Assembly: GCA_028706735.1 (NCBI GenBank)
Contig: JAQTVS010000095.1
Location: 1-9,077, forward strand
Length of the DNA: 9,077 nucleotides
DNA from: Thiomonas sp.
Lineage (GTDB): Bacteria; Pseudomonadota; Gammaproteobacteria; Burkholderiales; Burkholderiaceae_C
Direction: 5' to 3'
In this document: positions 1 through 7,238 of the stretch, one piece after another
Numbering within the stretch: position 1 is the stretch's first letter
Layout of the letters: every line of letters begins with the position of its first letter
Position numbers and translations under genes: made by a program
The notes under the pieces: generated by a model
What the model was told of the DNA's origin: nothing
Database searches by the model: none
The model's input: the letters and a program-made list of their open reading frames with translations, nothing else

Positions 1-119
1 TCTTCAACCACTACAAAGACCTCGAAGCGGGTAAATGGGTGAAGACCGAAGGCTGGGCCGGAGCGGACGCCGCCCGCGCGGAAATCACCGCCAGCGCGGC
101 GCGCTACACCGCCAAGTGA
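1..119 (+). CDS. ppa: Inorganic pyrophosphatase, C-terminal end (5' partial)
   Basis: Only the last 39 codons are present, in the frame starting at base 3, ending with TGA at 117-119. The visible peptide includes [18 protein letters not shown] followed by an alanine-rich helix ending in YTAK. This closely matches the C-terminus of bacterial family I soluble inorganic pyrophosphatases (E. coli Ppa has HYKDLEKGKWVKVEGW there). The family hydrolyses cytoplasmic pyrophosphate to two phosphates with Mg2+, which pulls biosynthetic reactions forward, including aminoacyl-tRNA synthesis. The catalytic aspartates lie upstream of the window and cannot be checked. The gene converges on waaC, and the hairpin terminator at 133-162 begins 14 bases after its stop. 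Identification rests on this short but distinctive tail. Confidence 0.9.
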   Translation, partial: FNHYKDLEAGKWVKTEGWAGADAARAEITASAARYTAK

Positions 120-132
120 TTCTGTTACATGC

Positions 133-162
133 AAAAAGACCGCCGTGAAGCGGTCTTTTTTT
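133..162. terminator. Bidirectional intrinsic terminator between ppa and waaC
   Basis: A perfect 11-base-pair stem (133-143 with 150-160, AAAAAGACCGC / GCGGTCTTTTT) encloses the six-base loop CGTGAA. Read on the plus strand it ends in a run of seven T (156-162), and read on the minus strand in five T. The hairpin can therefore terminate both ppa (+) and the convergent waaC transcript (-), whose stop codon lies 10 bases away. Stem, loop and T-tracts are seen directly; function is inferred from this classic form. Confidence 0.9.
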
Positions 163-172
163 GGCTCCGCAA

Positions 173-1213
173 TCAGCGGGTGGCTGATGGAGCAAACCGG
201 GTCAATTGCTGGACAGCCTGCCAGGCGGCATCGACGCTGGGCGTCACGCCATTTCCGCCGAGTGTGCATGCCAGGTCCGGAGATGTCGGGGTGAACAATT
301 CCGGCCCAGTGCTGACGAACAAGCCCACCACGGGGCGGCGCAGCGCGGCAGCCAGATGGGTGAAACCAGTATCGACGCCGATGACGAGACCGCTCTCGGC
401 GATGATGGTCAGCATGTCCAGCAGGCTGCGGCGGTCGAGCAGGCGCGCTGTTCCCGCGGGCAGGCTGGCGAGGAGATGCTGCGCCTGTTCCAGCTCCGCC
501 GCGTTGCCCCAGGTGAGTTGCACTTGCATGCCGCCTTGCACCAGCCGCGCCGCGAGTTGCTGCCAGTGGCCGAGCGGCCAGAGCTTTTCGGGTTTGGACG
601 CGCCGTGGGCGAGGAACACCGTGGGCGCGTCTGCCGTCGCTGGCGCGCTGGGGAAGCGCTGGTCTATGGCGTAGTCCACCGCGCGTGCCGGATCGGTGTC
701 GAGCACGGCCCGGGCAAACACCCGCCGCCCTTCGGTGCCATGCTGACCCTCAGGGCGGGCGAAGTGCAGGTGATAGGCGCGCGCGGCCAGCGGCTCGCCG
801 CCACAGTCTTGCGCACGGTAACCCACGCGCAATGGGCTGCGGGCGAGGCGTGAAACGATGGCGCTCTTGAGCACGCTGTGCGGGTCCCAGACCAGGTCGT
901 AAGGCTCGGTGCGCAGCGCGCGCACGCTGGACCACAGCGCGCGCACCCCGGCGAGGCTGCGCTGCTGCTGGGCGGATTTGAGCGGCAGCGCAAACACCTT
1001 GCGCACGGCGGGATGCAGACGCGCAATATCGGCGAAGCGGGCGTCCACCGCCCAGTCGATGTCGATGCCGGGCCAGCGCGCGGCAATGTCGGAAACGGCT
1101 GGCAGGGTCTGCACCTGGTCGCCCATGGCGGAAATCTGCACCAGCAGAATGCGGCGCGGCGCGGCGGGCAAGCCGTTTCGTCCCCACTGCAGCGGCAGGC
1201 CTGCGTGCGTCAT
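173..1213 (-). CDS. waaC: Lipopolysaccharide heptosyltransferase I (WaaC/RfaC)
   Basis: This 346-residue protein belongs to glycosyltransferase family 9 (GT-B fold). The family enzyme transfers L-glycero-D-manno-heptose from ADP-heptose to Kdo of Kdo2-lipid A at the inner face of the inner membrane. The N-terminal motif RILLVQISAMGDQVQTLPA (residues 21-39) matches the E. coli WaaC start, including the catalytic-type Asp (here D32). PGIDIDWAVD follows at about 49-57. The second Rossmann half carries KLWPLGHW (210-217) with the conserved Lys, and VDTGFTHLAAAL (280-291), the nucleotide-sugar site. Length is slightly above E. coli WaaC because of about 20 extra N-terminal residues. The ATG at 1213 overlaps the kdoO stop (ATGA) and has no clear ribosome binding site of its own, which suggests translational coupling. 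Heptosyltransferase II (WaaF) is the main alternative, but the KTS/QIS-(S/A)MGD start favours WaaC. Confidence 0.88.
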   Translation of the reverse strand: MTHAGLPLQWGRNGLPAAPRRILLVQISAMGDQVQTLPAVSDIAARWPGIDIDWAVDARFADIARLHPAVRKVFALPLKSAQQQRSLAGVRALWSSVRALRTEPYDLVWDPHSVLKSAIVSRLARSPLRVGYRAQDCGGEPLAARAYHLHFARPEGQHGTEGRRVFARAVLDTDPARAVDYAIDQRFPSAPATADAPTVFLAHGASKPEKLWPLGHWQQLAARLVQGGMQVQLTWGNAAELEQAQHLLASLPAGTARLLDRRSLLDMLTIIAESGLVIGVDTGFTHLAAALRRPVVGLFVSTGPELFTPTSPDLACTLGGNGVTPSVDAAWQAVQQLTRFAPSATR

Positions 1214-2109
1214 GCGGCAGGCAGCAGTGCCTTGCCGAGCATGTCTTCCAGCACCTTGAGCGGTGCGGTGTGGGGGTAGAGCTGATGCGTGGGTTCGAGG
1301 TAGAAGGTCTGCTCCATCATGTATTGCCCGCCCATCACGGCGTGCAGCACCTGATCGGAAAACACCACCCAGGTCGTGCCGGGATCGAAGTCCACGTCGC
1401 GCTGTGGCGCGTCTTTCTGATAGGCCAGATCGGCCTTCATCTTGTCGTGCAGTTGCAGCATGTAGTGGTCGTAGTCCGTGCGCTGCGATTTGGTGATTTT
1501 GAGCGCACGCATCACTGCGGCGGAGCCGGGCACGGGCGGAGTGAGCCGCGGCGCGAAGCGCTGCAAAAACTCAGGGAAGGGCTCGCCCACGCGCCATTTG
1601 CGCGGCGCCCCCGCCGGGTTGAGATTGGTGAAGACGCGCAGCAGCCGCACGCCGTGCACCGGGTTGGAAGGAAATGCATCGACGTGCAGCCGGGTGTCGT
1701 CCTTGCGCCAACTGGTGTCGCGGCCTTCGACCTGCATCGGCCGGAACGAGGCCTTGGCTGCGCGCAGCTTGCCACGGTAGTGCGGAAACAGCCGGTTGAC
1801 CAAGTGCTGCGCCTGGGTGGAAAAGCGCTGGATCATGTCGCGGAGATCGGCCTGGTCCTGCGCGCTGCCGGAGGCGCCGCGCAGGCTGCCGTCATCGCGC
1901 AGGCTGATGTTCTTGGCCTTGCCGTCGCTGACGGCGGGGGTGAGGAAGCGCTGCTCCTGCACAGACAAAGCGAACGCCAGATGGGGAAAGCACAGCACAT
2001 GGCCGCCTTCGAGCAGGTGCTCCACGTTGGTGGTCGGCGCGCGCTCGGTGGGCGTGGCGCTCCAGTCGGTGTCGGGGAAGTTGCGAACGATGTCGTCGAG
2101 TGCGGCCAT
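1210..2109 (-). CDS. kdoO: Kdo hydroxylase KdoO (Fe(II)/2-oxoglutarate dioxygenase)
   Basis: The 299-residue protein resembles the Kdo-hydroxylase family described in Burkholderia and Yersinia. These Fe(II)/2-oxoglutarate-dependent enzymes hydroxylate C3 of the outer Kdo of lipopolysaccharide, giving the Ko sugar. The expected metal triad is visible: HVD (H142, D144) in LHVDAFPSNPVHGVRLLRVF, and a distal His (H256) in VLHAVMGGQYMMEQTFYL. Downstream arginines (R155, R158) sit in the same block. The ATG at 2109 has a good AGGAGA site five bases upstream. There is no signal peptide or membrane segment, consistent with a cytoplasmic enzyme acting at the membrane face. It ends in a 4-base overlap with waaC, whose product acts on the same Kdo2-lipid A core, which supports the assignment. 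An older annotation might read only 'DUF2888 protein'. Substrate is inferred from family and neighbour. Confidence 0.88.
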   Translation of the reverse strand: MAALDDIVRNFPDTDWSATPTERAPTTNVEHLLEGGHVLCFPHLAFALSVQEQRFLTPAVSDGKAKNISLRDDGSLRGASGSAQDQADLRDMIQRFSTQAQHLVNRLFPHYRGKLRAAKASFRPMQVEGRDTSWRKDDTRLHVDAFPSNPVHGVRLLRVFTNLNPAGAPRKWRVGEPFPEFLQRFAPRLTPPVPGSAAVMRALKITKSQRTDYDHYMLQLHDKMKADLAYQKDAPQRDVDFDPGTTWVVFSDQVLHAVMGGQYMMEQTFYLEPTHQLYPHTAPLKVLEDMLGKALLPAA

Positions 2110-2114
2110 GGGGC

Positions 2115-2120
2115 TCTCCT
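2115..2120 (-). promoter_or_regulatory. Ribosome binding site of kdoO
   Basis: On the minus strand AGGAGA lies five bases before the ATG at 2109. It is the clearest Shine-Dalgarno sequence among the five minus-strand genes and fixes the kdoO start. waaC, yqhA, metG and the FUSC gene lack comparable sites. Confidence 0.75.
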
Positions 2121-2155
2121 GATAAAGGCCAGTGGAAACCGCGAGCCTAACCGGC

Positions 2156-2668
2156 TCAGTGGCTGTCCGCCTTGATGCCAGACAGCCTGTCCATCAACGC
2201 GAACATCACGCCGGAGAACACCAGCACCAAGTGGATGATGATGGCCCACAGCATGTCGTCACGGCTGGCCTCGCGCACATTGATGAAGTATTTGAGCAAC
2301 TCCACACCCGAGATGGCCACGATGGAGCCGATGAGCTTGAGCTTGAGGTCTGAGAATGTGACGTGGCCCATCCAGCTCGGGCGGTCTTCGCTGTCGCCGG
2401 TGTTGATCTTGGAGACGAAGTTTTCGTAGCCGGCGAAGATGATGATGATCAGCAGATTGGCCACCAGGGCGATATCCACCAGCGACAGGATGGCCAGCAT
2501 GGCCTCGCCGCCCGTGCCTGAAAACACCACGGAAACCGCGCTGACGAAGGTTTTGACAAACTTCACCAGCAGCAGGACGATGCCCAGCACGAGGCCGAGA
2601 TAAAACGGCGCCAGCAGCCAGCGGCTGCCGAAAATCAGGACTTCCAGAGCATGTTCAACACGTTTCAT
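2156..2668 (-). CDS. yqhA: UPF0114 / YqhA-family inner membrane protein
   Basis: This 170-residue protein matches the UPF0114 (YqhA, TIGR00645) family of small inner-membrane proteins, whose function is not established. Four hydrophobic segments are visible at about residues 17-36, 58-80, 110-129 and 139-158. The family-type blocks are the N-terminal FGSRWLLAPFYLGLVLGIVLLL, LSLVDIALVANLLIIIIFAGYENFVSKI after the second hydrophobic stretch, and DLKLKLIGSIVAISGVELLKYFI. Length is typical of the family. The start is ATG at 2668, with no strong ribosome binding site. It lies 48 bases after metG and 46 bases before kdoO on the same strand, so it may be cotranscribed, but nothing in the sequence ties it to lipopolysaccharide synthesis. 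No catalytic motif is seen; the family assignment is firm and the role unknown. Confidence 0.87.
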   Translation of the reverse strand: MKRVEHALEVLIFGSRWLLAPFYLGLVLGIVLLLVKFVKTFVSAVSVVFSGTGGEAMLAILSLVDIALVANLLIIIIFAGYENFVSKINTGDSEDRPSWMGHVTFSDLKLKLIGSIVAISGVELLKYFINVREASRDDMLWAIIIHLVLVFSGVMFALMDRLSGIKADSH

Positions 2669-2716
2669 GGCGATGTGGGAAAGAGTTGGGGGCGGCGCGA
2701 CTGGACCGCAGAGAAA

Positions 2717-4900
2717 TTAACGCACGCGCATGCCGGGCTGAGCGCCGGCGTGCGGTTCGAGGATGTAGAGGCCGGGCTGCGCCTTTTCGTCGGCGGCACT
2801 GGCGGCCAGCACCATGCCTTCGCTGAGGCCGAACTTCATCTTGCGCGGCGCGAGGTTGGCCACCAGCACGGTGAGCTTGCCGATCAGGTCTTCGGGCTTG
2901 TAGGCGCTGGAGATGCCGGAGAACACAGTGCGGGTGCGGGGCTGGCCATCGGGGGTGGTTTCGCCCACGTCGAGGGTCAGGCGCAGGAGTTTGGTAGAGC
3001 CTTCCACGGCTTCGGCATGTTGGATGCGCGCAATGCGCAGATCGATCCTGGCGAAGTCGTCAATGGTGATGAAGGGGTCTTGCGCGGCGGTCTCTGTCGT
3101 GGAAGGCATAGGCTTGCCGTTGGCCGTGGCGGCTGTCGGATTTTGTGCAGGGTTTGCTGCAGGGTTTGCTGTCGTGGCAGTGGAAGAATCGTTCTCGAAC
3201 AACTGGTCGAGGAGCTTGGGGTCGATGCGCTGCATCAGATGCTGGTAGGGCGCGGTGTGCTGCGGCAGTTCGGCAGCGTCGCCCCAGAGGAAGTCGCGCT
3301 CCAGGCCGAACAGCTCGCGCGCCGCGCGGGCGGTGAGCGCGGGCAGCACCGGCGTGAGCATGACAGACAGCAGCCAGAACCCGGCCAGCGCGCGCGAGCA
3401 GGCATCTTGCAGTTCGGCGCGGCGGGCCTCGTCCTTCGCCAGAATCCAGGGCTGGGCGGCGTCGAACGCGGTGTTGATGCGGTCTGCGTAGGCCATGATT
3501 TCGCGCAGGGCGCGGGCATATTCGCGCGCTTCGAAAGCAGCGGCCACGTCGTCGGCGAGCGCCCGGGCGGTGTCGCGCAGTGCGTTGCTTGGTTCCGCGT
3601 AGCCGAGCTTGCCGTCGAAATACTGACTGATGAATCTGGCGGCGCGGCTGGCGATGTTGACGTACTTGCCGATCAGGTCGCTGTTCACCCGGGCGACAAA
3701 GTCTTCCGGCGTGAAGTCCACATCTTCCACGCGCGCGCTCAGCTTGGCGGCGAGGTAGTAGCGCAGCCACTCCGGGTTGAGGCCGATGTCGAGATACTTC
3801 AGCGGTGAGATGCCGGTGCCCCGGCTCTTGCTCATCTTCTCGCCACCGACGGTGACGAAGCCATGCACGTTGATCTGGCTCGGGGTCTTGCGGCCGGAGA
3901 AGTGCAGAGTGGCCGGCCAGAACAGGGTGTGGAAGTAGACGATGTCCTTGCCGATGAAATGCACCTGCTCCACCGCCGGGTCGGCGACGAAGGCGTCAAA
4001 GCTCTGCGGGGTGCGCGAGGGTGCGTGCCAGTGCTGCGCGGCCTGGCCCTTGTCGAAATGGTTTTTCAAGCTGGCGAGATAGCCGATGGGGGCGTCGAGC
4101 CAGACGTAGAAATACTTGCCGGGTGCGTCTGGAATCTCGATGCCGAAATAGGGCGCGTCGCGCGAGATATCCCAGTCGGCCAGGCCGCCGTGGCCGTTTT
4201 CGTCGGTAGTGAACCACTCGCGCACTTTGTTCAGCACTTCGGTTTGCAGATGCGGCTGGCCGTGGGCGTTGGCGGCCTGCGTCCAGTCGCGCAGAAACTC
4301 GGCGCAGCGTTCGGAGGACAGTTGGAAGAAGTAATGCTCGCTCTTGCGCAGCTCGGGCGTGGCGCCGGACAGGGCGGAGTAGGGGTGCTTGAGCTCGGTG
4401 GGCGCGTACACCGCGCCGCACACTTCGCAGGCGTCGCCGAACTGGTCGGCCGCGCCGCATTTGGGGCACTGGCCTTTGATGTAGCGGTCGGGCAGGAACA
4501 TGCCCTTGACCGGATCGAAGAACTGCTCGATGTCGCGCACCGCGATCAGTCCGTTCTTGCGCAGCGCACGGTAGATGTCCTGCGCGAGCTGGTGGTTTTC
4601 AGGACCGTCGGTGTTGTGCCAGTTGTCGAAGCGGATGTGAAAGCCGTCGAGGTATTGCTTGCGGCCGGCGGCGATGTCGGCGACGAACTGCTGCGGCGTC
4701 TTGCCGGCCTTTTCGGCGGCGATCATGATGGGCGCGCCGTGGGCGTCGTCGGCGCCGACGAAATGCACCTCGTTGCCCTGCATGCGCTGAAACCGCACCC
4801 AGGTGTCGGCCTGGATGTATTCCATGATGTGGCCAATGTGAAACGGGCCATTGGCGTAAGGCAGGGCGGTGGTGACAAAAAGGCGGCGCTTGGAAGTCAT
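2717..4900 (-). CDS. metG: Methionine--tRNA ligase (methionyl-tRNA synthetase)
   Basis: This 727-residue class I synthetase charges tRNA-Met with methionine using ATP in the cytoplasm. The HIGH motif is in [11 protein letters not shown] (residues 21-24). A zinc knuckle has Cys145, Cys148, Cys158 and Cys161. KMSKS is at 355-359 in [12 protein letters not shown]. The anticodon-binding helical domain follows. After a low-complexity linker (about 565-605, with [12 protein letters not shown] repeats) comes the C-terminal EMAP/Trbp111-type tRNA-binding and dimerisation domain, beginning near [17 protein letters not shown] and ending at residue 727. I chose the ATG at 4900 ([18 protein letters not shown]). 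An open frame runs upstream to a TTG at 4972, but that extension (MRRQRPST...) does not resemble the family. No clear Shine-Dalgarno precedes 4900. The inverted-repeat element ends 84 bases upstream. Confidence 0.97.
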   Translation of the reverse strand: MTSKRRLFVTTALPYANGPFHIGHIMEYIQADTWVRFQRMQGNEVHFVGADDAHGAPIMIAAEKAGKTPQQFVADIAAGRKQYLDGFHIRFDNWHNTDGPENHQLAQDIYRALRKNGLIAVRDIEQFFDPVKGMFLPDRYIKGQCPKCGAADQFGDACEVCGAVYAPTELKHPYSALSGATPELRKSEHYFFQLSSERCAEFLRDWTQAANAHGQPHLQTEVLNKVREWFTTDENGHGGLADWDISRDAPYFGIEIPDAPGKYFYVWLDAPIGYLASLKNHFDKGQAAQHWHAPSRTPQSFDAFVADPAVEQVHFIGKDIVYFHTLFWPATLHFSGRKTPSQINVHGFVTVGGEKMSKSRGTGISPLKYLDIGLNPEWLRYYLAAKLSARVEDVDFTPEDFVARVNSDLIGKYVNIASRAARFISQYFDGKLGYAEPSNALRDTARALADDVAAAFEAREYARALREIMAYADRINTAFDAAQPWILAKDEARRAELQDACSRALAGFWLLSVMLTPVLPALTARAARELFGLERDFLWGDAAELPQHTAPYQHLMQRIDPKLLDQLFENDSSTATTANPAANPAQNPTAATANGKPMPSTTETAAQDPFITIDDFARIDLRIARIQHAEAVEGSTKLLRLTLDVGETTPDGQPRTRTVFSGISSAYKPEDLIGKLTVLVANLAPRKMKFGLSEGMVLAASAADEKAQPGLYILEPHAGAQPGMRVR
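3147..3170 (-). repeat. 12-base tandem duplication in the metG linker
   Basis: GCAGGGTTTGCT occurs twice head to tail (3147-3158 and 3159-3170). A degenerate third copy lies just before it. In metG this encodes the [11 protein letters not shown] stretch of the linker joining the anticodon-binding domain to the C-terminal tRNA-binding domain. The unit is a multiple of three, so gain or loss of copies keeps the reading frame. Confidence 0.8.
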
Positions 4901-4984
4901 GGTGGGCTGAGGGGATGGCGCGGCAGAAGAGGTTTGTGAGCGTGCCCGCGTGGATGGGCGCTGCCGACGCAAAGCGGTATTTTA

Positions 4985-5014
4985 GGGCCTGTTCACGCTC
5001 TATCTGCATCCGCG
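4985..5014 (+). repeat. Left terminal inverted repeat of the element
   Basis: Thirty bases beginning GGGCCTGTTCACGC match the reverse complement of 5119-5148 with one mismatch (T at 5009 against C on the other arm). It is preceded directly by TA at 4983-4984, 84 bases upstream of the metG start codon. Confidence 0.85.
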
Positions 5015-5094
5015 CCGGGCGTCTGGGCGGAGGCAACGCGAGGCGCACCGTGGTGTGTTGCACCACAAGCGGACTGCAACGTGGCAGTGCGCCG

Positions 5095-5113
5095 CCCAGA
5101 CGCCCCGTCTGGG
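5095..5113. repeat. Local palindrome in the right arm of the element
   Basis: CCCAGACG (5095-5102) and CGTCTGGG (5106-5113) form an eight-base-pair stem around a CCC loop. The same right arm can instead pair over long range with 5017-5030, so two mutually exclusive folds exist. CGTCTGGG followed shortly by GGCAACGCG also occurs directly repeated in both arms (5020-5040 and 5106-5122), showing the arms share internal duplications. Confidence 0.75.
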
Positions 5114-5118
5114 GGCAA

Positions 5119-5148
5119 CGCGGGTGCAGATAGAGCGTGAACAGGCCC
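5119..5148 (-). repeat. Right terminal inverted repeat of the element
   Basis: This is the partner of 4985-5014. Its last base (5148) is the third base of the FUSC gene's TAG stop codon, the other two coming from the flanking TA at 5149-5150. Confidence 0.85.
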
Positions 5149-7238
5149 TATGTGGCTGCGGGGGAAAGGATCTGCCGCGACAGGCGGGCCATGGTGCGCG
5201 CTTCGGCCTCCACCTCGCGCAAGCGGCGCTCGACCGGATTGTCCACTGGGCCGGCGCTGGTTGCGTCGGCGCAGGCCGGGTTGCCGCCCGTTGCGAGACA
5301 GCCTTCAAGCAGGTTGAGGGTGCTGCGCAGGCGCTCCTGCTCGGACGCGGGGAGCACACGGTCGCCACGCTGCGCCCGAAGCACCCGCAGCGTGGCGAGG
5401 TGGGCGCTGAGCACATCGCCGTGGGCGATGAAGGCGGCGAGTTCGCGCTGCATGTGCTGGTGCTGGCGCGGCTCTTCCAGCATGCGGGCGTGCAGTCCGC
5501 CTATGGCGGCGAGCGCATCCTGAATGCGCTTGCGCTCGCGGCGGTAGTTCAGATCGCTGACCTGCTGCGGGTCGAGCACGGCTTTGGCATAGCCCAGCGC
5601 GGCGCGTTGCAGTGCGTCCACCTGGCGGCGCAGATCATTGGCCTCCCAGCGCGGCAGCACGAAGCTGAACGCCCAGGCCAGCACCGCGCCCAGCAACGTG
5701 TCTTGCAGACGTTGCGTGACGAGAAACTGGACGCCCGGCTCCAGCAGTGCGACCAGCAGCAGGGCGTTGATGCTGGCAAACAGCGCGGTGAAGCGATAGT
5801 TGAGGGTGATGAAGGTGCGCGCCAGGGCCAGGGAGGCAAACACGCCCAGGGTCATCACCGCGAGGGAGGGATGCAGGCTCAGCAGTCCCGCAACCAGCAC
5901 ACAGCCCAGCAGAGTGCCCAGCACCCTGTCCTTGATGCGCTGGCGGGTGACGCTGTAGTTGGGCCGCAGAATGACGCCGATGGTCAGCAGCACCCAGTAA
6001 TCATGCGGGTGGTAGGGCAGGGCGCGCAGCAGCAGCTCGCCCGCCAGCATGGCCAGCGACAGGCGGATGGCGTAGCGCAGGATGGGGGATTCCCAGCGGA
6101 TCGATTGCCACAGTGCATCCGGGTCGTAGCGCAGGGGGCTGAGGAAGGCTTGCAGGTCCATGCCTTGCAGTGGATCGGTTTCGGTGGGGGCGTCGGACAG
6201 TGGCAGTTGCACAAGCAGGTCGGTGATGCGCTGCAGCTTGTCGGCGCTGGCGCGCAAGGCCATGCGCGCCTGATCGAAGGCTGCGCTGGGGTGGCTGGGC
6301 TGCAAAGTGTCCAGCGCATGCGCGATGGTTTGCGCGCAGGGCAGTTGGGCGGGCAGGGTGGCGGCGGGCGTGGAGCGCAGCAGCGCGTCCGCACGCTGAT
6401 CCAGCGCATTGCCGATGCGCCGTGTCCAGTCGCGCAGCGCGTCGGGCACCGGAGTGGCATCGAACTGGCTCAGGATCAGGTCGGCATCGGTCTGGCTGGC
6501 CAGCAGCGCCTCATTGACCTCCAGCAACAGGATGAGACGCGCGGCCAAGGCGCGCTCCGCGTCGGTGTTGACGTCGCGCAGCACGATGTCGCGGGTGCTC
6601 TGCAGGGTGTCGTTGATTGCGGTGAGATGCACCACGGCGCCGCCCACTCCGGCGGAATGCGCGCTGAGATTGTCGGCCAGCCAGTGGGCGAACAAACCGA
6701 GCTGCGCCAGCAGTTCGGCCAGCGCCTGCTGCTTGGTGCGGCGCCGCAGCCAGTGCGCAAGAAGCAGCGCATAGGCGGTGTAGAGCAGCGCCCCAAGCAG
6801 GTACAGCGCGGTTGCGGCGGCAAGCTGCGCCGGGCCCTGCATGGCCGGGGAGCCCAAGGTGATGACCGAGATGAACAGCACACTGAAACTCATGGCCAGC
6901 GCCCGCTTGCCCCACACTGCAATCAGTCCGCTGAAAAAACCCAACAGCGGAATGAGCACGATCTGCACAGGCGGCCACCACAGGCTGGCGCTGACCAGGG
7001 CGAACGCGACGGTGCTGGCCACGCTGGTGAACAGCAGTTCGACCCGCTTGACCCGGGTGGGCGCTGGATTGTCGGCAAAACACACGGTGAGCGCGCCGCT
7101 GCCCAGTGCGATGGCCGGGCCGAGGCCTGCGAGCGCGTAGGCCACCAGGCCGAGTATGGCCACGCCCACGGCAGACACCAGGCCGCTCGTGAAATAGCGG
7201 CCATGCACGAGGATGAGAACTTGTCGTGGCGTCAGCAT
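5148..7238 (-). CDS. FUSC/YccS-family inner membrane protein (putative aromatic-acid exporter-like)
   Basis: The 696-residue protein has the two-block architecture of the FUSC family (YccS/YhfK/AaeB-like). The first hydrophobic block is at about residues 17-165. A long soluble region of about 170-390 follows. A second membrane block is at about 395-535 and contains the family-typical stretch VLLTIGVILRPNYSVTRQRI with KDRVLGTLLG after it. A cytoplasmic helical C-terminus ends in LSPAAT. Family members are inner-membrane proteins; a few (AaeB) export aromatic acids with a membrane-fusion partner, but most, YccS included, lack a proven substrate. No AaeA-like partner gene is adjacent. I chose ATG at 7238 (MLTPRQVLILVHGRYF). 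An upstream GTG at 7298 would add 20 polar residues and run toward the divergent gene. The stop codon TAG is formed at the junction with the inverted-repeat element. Confidence 0.85.
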   Translation of the reverse strand: MLTPRQVLILVHGRYFTSGLVSAVGVAILGLVAYALAGLGPAIALGSGALTVCFADNPAPTRVKRVELLFTSVASTVAFALVSASLWWPPVQIVLIPLLGFFSGLIAVWGKRALAMSFSVLFISVITLGSPAMQGPAQLAAATALYLLGALLYTAYALLLAHWLRRRTKQQALAELLAQLGLFAHWLADNLSAHSAGVGGAVVHLTAINDTLQSTRDIVLRDVNTDAERALAARLILLLEVNEALLASQTDADLILSQFDATPVPDALRDWTRRIGNALDQRADALLRSTPAATLPAQLPCAQTIAHALDTLQPSHPSAAFDQARMALRASADKLQRITDLLVQLPLSDAPTETDPLQGMDLQAFLSPLRYDPDALWQSIRWESPILRYAIRLSLAMLAGELLLRALPYHPHDYWVLLTIGVILRPNYSVTRQRIKDRVLGTLLGCVLVAGLLSLHPSLAVMTLGVFASLALARTFITLNYRFTALFASINALLLVALLEPGVQFLVTQRLQDTLLGAVLAWAFSFVLPRWEANDLRRQVDALQRAALGYAKAVLDPQQVSDLNYRRERKRIQDALAAIGGLHARMLEEPRQHQHMQRELAAFIAHGDVLSAHLATLRVLRAQRGDRVLPASEQERLRSTLNLLEGCLATGGNPACADATSAGPVDNPVERRLREVEAEARTMARLSRQILSPAAT

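Larger units (their letters stand above)
4985..5148. mobile_element. Putative MITE-like inverted-repeat element, 164 bp, non-coding
   Basis: The two ends are inverted copies: 4985-5014 matches the complement of 5119-5148 over 30 bases with one mismatch (5009/5124). The outermost 24 bases are identical, starting GGGCCTGTTCACGC. Inside, 5017-5030 pairs perfectly with 5092-5105 (GGGCGTCTGGGCGG). A smaller hairpin at 5050-5066 (GTGGTG, loop TGTTG, CACCAC) sits in the centre. TA flanks both sides (4983-4984 and 5149-5150), as expected for a two-base target duplication. No transposase or plausible ORF is present, so it would be non-autonomous. I cannot name the parent family; TA duplication occurs with IS630/Tc1-mariner elements and some IS5-family groups. 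Alternatively it could be a REP/BIME-type extragenic palindrome or a structured leader RNA. Repeats are observed; mobility is inferred. Confidence 0.62.

Noticed and set aside
2143..2157. Small hairpin GAGCC-TAACC-GGCTC between yqhA and kdoO.
   Set aside because: Only five base pairs and no T-run on either strand, so it is unlikely to terminate transcription.
1270..2175. A 301-codon plus-strand frame antisense to kdoO.
   Set aside because: kdoO has the full metal-binding triad, a strong ribosome binding site and a coupled neighbour; the antisense frame shows none of these.
2651..4939. Long plus-strand frames antisense to metG (2651-3808 and 3863-4939).
   Set aside because: Their translations show no family features and reflect third-position GC bias of metG on the other strand.
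4901..4972. N-terminal extension of MetG to a TTG at 4972.
   Set aside because: The added 24 residues are unlike MetG N-termini, while the ATG at 4900 places HIGH at the usual distance from the start.
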